Origin: Sabulicella glaciei
Lineage (GTDB): Bacteria; Pseudomonadota; Alphaproteobacteria; Acetobacterales; Acetobacteraceae
NCBI RefSeq assembly: GCF_026183895.1
Contig: NZ_JAPFQI010000004.1
Span: forward strand, 124,001-188,000
Direction: 5' to 3'
Length of the DNA: 64,000 bases
Part shown: piece after piece, positions 59,362-64,000 of the stretch
Numbering within the stretch: position 1 is the stretch's first letter
Layout of the letters: the number at the start of each line of letters is the position of its first letter
Position numbers and translations under genes: made by a program
Notes under the pieces: model-generated
Databases searched by the model: none
What the model saw: the letters and a program-made list of their open reading frames with translations, nothing else
Told to the model about the DNA's origin: nothing

Positions 59362-60935
59362 CAACGCCGACGGGCGGACAGCACGCAGAAGGGAACGGCC
59401 AGCACCAGCCCCGCCAGCGCCGGCAGCGCCACAAGGGTCGCGAAGGGAGTCCCCCAGGCCAGGAGCGCCGCAAGAAACGCGAGGCCGAAGACGCTGTGCG
59501 GCCAAAGCCGGCGCAGCGCCTCACCCCAGGGCACGTGCCCGCCTTCGCGTCGTTGCGCCGGCCAGCCGGGGCGACGGCGGCCCAGAGCGTGAGCCACCAC
59601 GGTCAGCGTCTTGTCGAAGGCCATTGCCCCTTCCAGCAGAAGCAGGAACAGGCTTTCCGTCGCGGCCTCGCGCAGGGCCGGCCCGCCGCGCCGCCATGCC
59701 TCCCGCGCGTGGCCGAGGAGGCGCGGGAGGTGCAGCGCCGCGTAGGACAGTGCGAGCCAGACGAGAAGCAGCACACGTGGCGTGCCTTCGGCCCCGCCCG
59801 TCGCCGCGTTCAGCACGGCCAGCGGCAACAGGAGGAACCAGAGCGGCGCCAGCAGGTAGTGTGCCATGGCCTGCACCATCTGGAAGCGCCCGAGGCGAGA
59901 CAGATGAGGATCCCGCAGCAGGAAGCGGTACTGCATGTTGCCGGCCGCCCAGCGGCGGTCGCGGTCCAGGAAGGCTGGAAGGTCGGGCGGATGGCGCTCC
60001 CAGGATCCGTCGTCCACCGGCAGGACCCGCACCTCCCACCCCGCGCGGTGCAACCGCGCCGCCTCCACGAAGTCGTGCGACAGGATGGCGGTGCCGTCCG
60101 GCAGCGCGCCCAACCGGGCGTGGAGGCGGAAGGGAGCAATGCGCAGCAGGGCGTTGTGGCCCCAGAATGCACCCTGTGGGCCTTGCCACCACGCCTGGCC
60201 GGAGGCCCAGATCCGCGCGCCGGGCGCGTGGCCCAGCCCGAACCAGTGGGCGAAGCGGGTCCGCGCCTCGTGGCCGGCGATGGTGGCCTGCAGAAGAGCC
60301 AGGGTCGGCTGCGCGTGCATGCACCGTACCATGCGGGCGACCAGCGCCGGGTCCATGACGCTGTCCGCGTCCAGCAGCAGCAGGAACTCGTGACCGTCGG
60401 CGTGACGGTCGAGGAACTCCATGAGATTGCCGGCCTTCCAACCCGCATTGTCGGCCCGGCGACGGTAGCGCAGCGCACCCGGCGGCAGGGTGGCCGCGAA
60501 GGCACGCACGACCTCCTCCTCGGCCGCCCCGCGCTGCGGGTCGGTCGTGTCGGACAACAGAGCGATCGTCGCCGGCACGTCGAGGCCCCGCCACAGCGCG
60601 GTCAGCGGCGGCAGCAGCGTCGACACCTCCTCGTCGCGCACGCAGATGGCCAGCAAGGTCGGGGGCGGCGCGATCGGAGAGATGGCGGGGTCCGGCTCGG
60701 GCCGCGCCGCCAGCCCAGTCAGCCCGGTCGCGCCCGCCAAGGCCAGCCAGGGAAGGTTCAGCGAGTAGCAGACGAGGATCAGCACCTCCCAGCCGCTCCA
60801 GCCGCCAGGCGCCAGCACCGCCAGCATCAGCAGGAACAGCCCCGCCGCGAGGGCCACTACCAAGCCAAGAAAGAGGAGCCGCCGCAATGTCCTATCCGCG
60901 GAGGGGGCGGGCAGGGAGGAAAGATCGTGCGGCAC
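59361..60935 (-). CDS. OpgH/MdoH-like GT2 membrane glycosyltransferase
   Basis: This protein of about 524 residues has OpgH blocks: CVRDEEVSTLLPPLTALWRG, AGWKAGNLMEFLDRHA, LLLLDADSVMDP, GHNALLRIAPFRLHARLG, ILSHDFVEAARLHRAGW and LDRDRRWAAGNMQYRFLL, with N- and C-terminal membrane helices. OpgH makes the beta-1,2 glucan backbone; this one is much shorter than E. coli OpgH (847). The start is uncertain: GTG 60935 is given, but the frame is open to a TTG at 61082 and no ribosome site is obvious. Its co-orientation with the inositol cluster suggests a glucosylated product or a linked envelope function. Confidence 0.82.
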   Translation of the reverse strand: MPHDLSSLPAPSADRTLRRLLFLGLVVALAAGLFLLMLAVLAPGGWSGWEVLILVCYSLNLPWLALAGATGLTGLAARPEPDPAISPIAPPPTLLAICVRDEEVSTLLPPLTALWRGLDVPATIALLSDTTDPQRGAAEEEVVRAFAATLPPGALRYRRRADNAGWKAGNLMEFLDRHADGHEFLLLLDADSVMDPALVARMVRCMHAQPTLALLQATIAGHEARTRFAHWFGLGHAPGARIWASGQAWWQGPQGAFWGHNALLRIAPFRLHARLGALPDGTAILSHDFVEAARLHRAGWEVRVLPVDDGSWERHPPDLPAFLDRDRRWAAGNMQYRFLLRDPHLSRLGRFQMVQAMAHYLLAPLWFLLLPLAVLNAATGGAEGTPRVLLLVWLALSYAALHLPRLLGHAREAWRRGGPALREAATESLFLLLLEGAMAFDKTLTVVAHALGRRRPGWPAQRREGGHVPWGEALRRLWPHSVFGLAFLAALLAWGTPFATLVALPALAGLVLAVPFCVLSARRR

Positions 60936-61090
60936 TGGCGGATCAACGGCGCAGCGCGGCAGTGGCTGCCGGGGTGGGTCCGGGACGCTTCGTCCTTCAA
61001 CGGACCAGGAGCCGATCAAAAGCCTGCATCTGGTCCTCACCCGGTCAGCCTCATTCCGCCCAGGGACAAGTGGTGAGAGCAACGAGTCTG

Positions 61091-61228
61091 TTAAGAGCGC
61101 GCCCCGACAGCCGGCGCCGAGGGCTTGACCGTCTTCTCCTGCTCCGAGCTCGCCTGCAGGTCGGCCTTTGGCTCTATCCCCCGCTGCTCCAAATCATCCT
61201 TGCAAACCTCGCCTACCTCAACGGTCAT
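61091..61228 (-). CDS. Small 45-residue peptide gene, coupled to the upstream unknown protein
   Basis: The frame MTVEVGEVCKDDLEQRGIEP, then a Ser/Glu/Lys tail ending APAVGARS, starts on an ATG that shares its A with the TGA of the preceding gene (TGATG). The same coupling is used four other times in this co-directional block, which supports translation. It has one cysteine and no signal peptide. I do not recognise it; it could be a small regulator, a subunit or a precursor peptide for YcaO. Confidence 0.45.
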   Translation of the reverse strand: MTVEVGEVCKDDLEQRGIEPKADLQASSEQEKTVKPSAPAVGARS

Positions 61229-62274
61229 CACCGCCGCTTGCAGACCGCCCAGGACACCGGGCCTTCCGCCCCCAATGGACGCTGCTCGGGTGCGATTTCC
61301 AGCCGCCGATTGTGTGCGGCCAGCGCCCCTTCCCACAGCGCGGTCCAGCAATCGAAGCCGGCAGGGTGCAGGTGGGCGGCGCCGCGCATGAGCGCCCAGC
61401 CGGACTGGCCCAGCCGGACCTGTCCGTCCCGCTCCTCGATCCAAGGACCGGCTTCACCCGTTGCCTCGGCGACGGCCTGCATCCAGCGCGCGAAGCCCAG
61501 GGCACCGGGCTCGGCCCCGCCCATCGCCTCGGCGACCATGTGGAAATGCTGCATGCCGACCTGGCGCCCGGCGGTGCCCAGCAGGTGGCGCGCCTCGTCG
61601 GGACCGAGCACCTCCAGCGCCGATTGGATGGCGGTGCGGACATACTCCATCGCATAGCCGCGATGGGCCTTGCGCAGCCGCTCCTCCGGCCATTCCGATG
61701 CCGGGACCCAGGGTGCCTGGGCGGGGTCGAAATCGGGAGCCTCCTCGCCGCGGCTGAAGCGCAGCCGCTCCTCGGGGGCAAGGTCGTGGTCATGCTCTAG
61801 GTAGTATCCCTCCAGCCCGTCCTGCCCGTCCGCCGTCTGCTTGGTGCAAACGAAGCCCAGGCGCGGATTGCCGAGCGAGACACCGTTCTGGGCGTGCCAG
61901 CCTCGCAGCATCGCGCGCGACACCTCGCCCGGGATGCCGCAGAGCGCGGTGCCCCACCACAGCCAGCGCGGCGGTGCGTAGCGGATCCAGGCCTTGCGGT
62001 CGCTTTCGTGCATGTACTCGACCGAGACGCCGCCAATCCGGTTGGACAGGTAGTGGTACTGGGCGCAGGCCACGGCATCGGGCAGGCCGGTCAGGCCGAG
62101 CTTGGCGAGGCCGGGCAGGAAGCGTTCCCGCTGCTGCCGCCGAAACACGGCGAAGACGAGGTCCGCCGCGGCCGAGGGACCCCGCCGCGCCACGATGCCG
62201 AGCACGATGCCGGTGAAGAAGGCCCGATGCAGATCGGAGACCGCCTGATTCAGTTGCGGGGAGGACACGCCCAT
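61228..62274 (-). CDS. Conserved-looking protein of unknown function, first gene of the leftward block
   Basis: This 348-residue protein without signal peptide or membrane helix is rich in Trp, Tyr and His. Distinctive segments are AQYHYLSNRIGGVSVEYMHE, PPRWLWWGTALCGIPGEVSR, GNPRLGFVCTKQTADGQDGL and YYLEHDHDLAPEERLRF. The composition and regular patterning look like a folded enzyme, but I do not recognise the family. AGGA lies upstream of the ATG at 62274. It is divergent from the mechanosensitive channel gene. Confidence 0.75.
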   Translation of the reverse strand: MGVSSPQLNQAVSDLHRAFFTGIVLGIVARRGPSAAADLVFAVFRRQQRERFLPGLAKLGLTGLPDAVACAQYHYLSNRIGGVSVEYMHESDRKAWIRYAPPRWLWWGTALCGIPGEVSRAMLRGWHAQNGVSLGNPRLGFVCTKQTADGQDGLEGYYLEHDHDLAPEERLRFSRGEEAPDFDPAQAPWVPASEWPEERLRKAHRGYAMEYVRTAIQSALEVLGPDEARHLLGTAGRQVGMQHFHMVAEAMGGAEPGALGFARWMQAVAEATGEAGPWIEERDGQVRLGQSGWALMRGAAHLHPAGFDCWTALWEGALAAHNRRLEIAPEQRPLGAEGPVSWAVCKRR

Positions 62275-62594
62275 TCCGTCCTTTCGGGTCGATCCAGCTG
62301 CGTGGCCCCGATCGGACCAGATGGTCAGGCGTGCCGCAAGCGGTCGTGCCGGGTTCCGGCAAGCGTGAGCGAATATCTCGAAGGCCCGCCAGTTCCCTCA
62401 CCTTGCGTGGAGCGCATCGCCATGGGGCTGCTCATATGGCCTCAGCCGCTCACGGAGGCCTGGACACTCTTCCCTGCAAGCCTTGGTCGCGGGCGCATTC
62501 CCCTCTGGCTCACGGCGCCTCGGCTGAATGGCGGGCATCCTGTTAACCACACGTCGGACGGTGCGTTGCTGTTCGTCACCCAAGGGCAGGCTTG
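62275..62594. promoter_or_regulatory. Divergent intergenic region (320 bases) between the leftward block and the MscS gene
   Basis: No open frame here has protein character. It must contain the promoter of the 13-gene leftward block and that of the channel gene. I saw no convincing palindrome or promoter boxes. Confidence 0.45.
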
Positions 62595-63560
62595 ATGGAA
62601 GAACCAGAGCAGATCACCGCCTCCAAGATTCAGACCATGGTCGAGGGCTTCTTCTGGTTCCTGCCGAATATCGGCATCGGCCTGGTGGTCCTTTTAGGGT
62701 TCTGGATCGGGGGCCGGATTGCGGCTAAGGCGGTGGCCTATGCTCTCGCCCGCAGGCAACGCAAGGATCTGGGCCTGCTGCTTGGCGCGACGGCGCGCTG
62801 GGCACTGATCGCAGGCGGCGTGATGGTCTTCATGACGATCGTCTTCCCCTCGGTGCGACCCGCGGATCTTCTCACCACGCTGGGCGTCGGCTCGCTGGCG
62901 GTCGGACTGGCTTTCCGGGACATCCTGCAGAATTGGTTCTCCGGCCTCATGATCCTCTACGCGCAGCCCTTCCGGGTCGGTGACCAGATCGTGACCGGCG
63001 AGTACGAGGGCACCGTCGAGCACGTCGAGGCCCGTGCGACCCTCATCAAGACCTATGACGGGCAGCGGATCGTCGTTCCGAACAGCAACCTGTACACGCG
63101 CAGCATCACCGTGCGGACCCACTTCCCGATCCGCCGCAGCCAGTGCGACGTGACCATCGGCTATGGCGACGATCCAGTCGTGGCCTGTGAGGCCGTGCTC
63201 CGCGCCATCGGTTCCATCGAGGTCATCCGCCAGGACCCGGCACCGGACGCGCGCGCCTGGGAATTTGCCGAGTCTGGCGTGGTGATCCGCGTGCGGTGGT
63301 GGACCGATTCTCGCCGCAATTACGTCGTCTCCGCCCAGGGGCAGGTCGTGGCAGCGATCCGCGCCGCGCTGCGCGACGCGCAGATGGACATCGCCTACCC
63401 GACCCATACGGTCCTGTTCCACGATCAGACCGATGAGGCCGATGGAGACCGGACCCGGCAAAGGGAGGGCTGGCCGGCCGGGGCTTCCCCGCCAGCGCCC
63501 CGTCCCCTCAGCCACATCACCCTGGAGCGTCGGAGGCCACCTCGCAACGAGGAGGGCTGA
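62595..63560 (+). CDS. MscS-type mechanosensitive channel
   Basis: This 321-residue channel has two or three N-terminal helices (FLPNIGIGLVVLLGFWIGGR; WALIAGGVMVFMTIVF), the pore-lining and beta-domain block LLTTLGVGSLAVGLAFRDIL then QNWFSGLMILYAQPFRVGDQ, and VPNSNLYTRSI. It releases osmolytes under membrane tension. The C-terminal 60 residues after TVLFHDQTDE are Pro/Arg-rich and not conserved-looking. The ATG at 62595 follows GGGCAGG. Confidence 0.93.
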   Translation: MEEPEQITASKIQTMVEGFFWFLPNIGIGLVVLLGFWIGGRIAAKAVAYALARRQRKDLGLLLGATARWALIAGGVMVFMTIVFPSVRPADLLTTLGVGSLAVGLAFRDILQNWFSGLMILYAQPFRVGDQIVTGEYEGTVEHVEARATLIKTYDGQRIVVPNSNLYTRSITVRTHFPIRRSQCDVTIGYGDDPVVACEAVLRAIGSIEVIRQDPAPDARAWEFAESGVVIRVRWWTDSRRNYVVSAQGQVVAAIRAALRDAQMDIAYPTHTVLFHDQTDEADGDRTRQREGWPAGASPPAPRPLSHITLERRRPPRNEEG

Positions 63561-63693
63561 CTCCTCGCGAATGCCGCGACGGAGGAACGCTCCTCACGCA
63601 GACCGCGAGAGAGGGCGATCCCGCTGGTGGCCATGCGAGGTTCGACTAGCCTAAGCGGCCCCCAACGGCTCCGATCGCGCGATCCAGGGCAAG

Positions 63694-64000
63694 CTATGAT
63701 GCCAGGGCGGGATCGGCGCCGCCGCGCTCTGCAGCAACACTGCGCTGGACGCCCTGGCGTCCGTCAGCGACGTCGTCAATGCATCGCACGACCAGATCCG
63801 GAACGCCGTGGTGCACCATGTGCCCGTGCCCTGGCACGACGTGCAGTTGGCTTCCCGGTAGCGCCTGCTGCAACCGCGCAGAGTGGCGCCCCACATCCAC
63901 GATCCCGTCATCCTCCCCCACGACGATGGCGACCGGGATCTGCGTGATCTCGTCGTACCGCCCCTCGGCAATCGCGGCCCAAGGGCTCATGGAGGCGGCA
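63694..64000 (-). CDS. Alpha/beta hydrolase, C-terminal part (runs off the right edge)
   Basis: About 101 codons are present and the frame stays open to base 64000, so the N-terminus and nucleophile lie outside the window. The catalytic acid region IPVAIVVGEDDGIVDVGRHS and the His in VVPGHGHMVHHGVPDLV are present. An internal ATG at 63990 exists, but the domain clearly needs more sequence upstream. Confidence 0.75.
   Translation of the reverse strand, partial: AASMSPWAAIAEGRYDEITQIPVAIVVGEDDGIVDVGRHSARLQQALPGSQLHVVPGHGHMVHHGVPDLVVRCIDDVADGRQGVQRSVAAERGGADPALAS

Noticed and set aside
1-64000. CRISPR arrays, tRNA or rRNA genes, transposases or integrases
   Set aside because: I found no regularly spaced repeats, no tRNA-like cloverleaf with a GTTCRANYC arm, no rRNA sequence and no mobile-element proteins.

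Overview
The window is a gene-dense, high-GC stretch with strong AT/GC codon bias, many GTG starts and very many ATGA/TGATG/GTGA gene overlaps. Alphaproteobacterial marker families (DUF1013/TrcR, COQ9, DUF1192, DUF3297, YdcH/DUF465 pairs, split PntAA/PntAB/PntB), a fused BcsA-BcsB cellulose synthase like that of acetic acid bacteria, and six Bug/TctC-type solute receptors point to a Roseomonas-like member of the Acetobacteraceae. This is an inference from gene content; no rRNA gene is present. I saw no tRNA, rRNA, CRISPR array, insertion sequence or prophage.

Region 0-17.6 kb is mostly housekeeping: an OmpA-type porin, an acyl-CoA synthetase, an M3 oligopeptidase coupled to an ABC1-family kinase, the proton-translocating transhydrogenase pntAA-pntAB-pntB, rpsU, def-COQ9, a second OmpA paralogue in inverted orientation, a ydcH-purE-purK operon, trcR, an Hsp20 gene with a likely ROSE-type RNA thermometer, and rpmE.

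Region 17.6-27.6 kb is catabolic. A five-gene, translationally coupled operon encodes a biotin carrier, biotin carboxylase, carboxyltransferase and two Bug receptors. It is divergent from a third Bug gene across an 18-bp perfect palindrome. A ModE-type winged helix protein, a fourth Bug receptor and two enolase-superfamily enzymes (one very close to mandelate racemase) follow.

Region 27.6-38 kb is a cellulose operon read leftward: a Pro/Ala-rich small protein, bcsQ, a bcsA-bcsB fusion and bcsC. No bcsZ or bcsD lies in the window. A 750-bp non-coding stretch separates it from a small secreted protein gene.

Region 38-48.7 kb holds a carbohydrate-type ABC importer behind a histidinol-dehydrogenase-family enzyme (HpsN-like), an alpha/beta hydrolase, two more Bug receptors, an RraA-type aldolase, and a frameshifted 2-oxopentenoate-hydratase-type gene. 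The remnant of an epoxide-hydrolase-like gene lies beside them.

Region 48.7-62.3 kb is the most unusual part: 13 leftward genes. They are an unknown 348-residue protein, a 45-residue peptide, an OpgH-like glycosyltransferase, an MFS permease, inositol-3-phosphate synthase, an HD-like protein, a methyltransferase, a Gfo/Idh/MocA dehydrogenase, a zinc-ribbon metallo-beta-lactamase-fold protein, a YcaO protein, a xylose-isomerase-like TIM barrel, a GT4 glycosyltransferase and a PIG-L de-N-acetylase. The last nine overlap end to start. The Ino1 + GT4 + PIG-L combination recalls mycothiol-type pseudodisaccharide assembly, but the YcaO, methyltransferase and dehydrogenase suggest a different, possibly undescribed inositol-derived product. 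The window ends with an MscS-type channel and the C-terminal part of an alpha/beta hydrolase.
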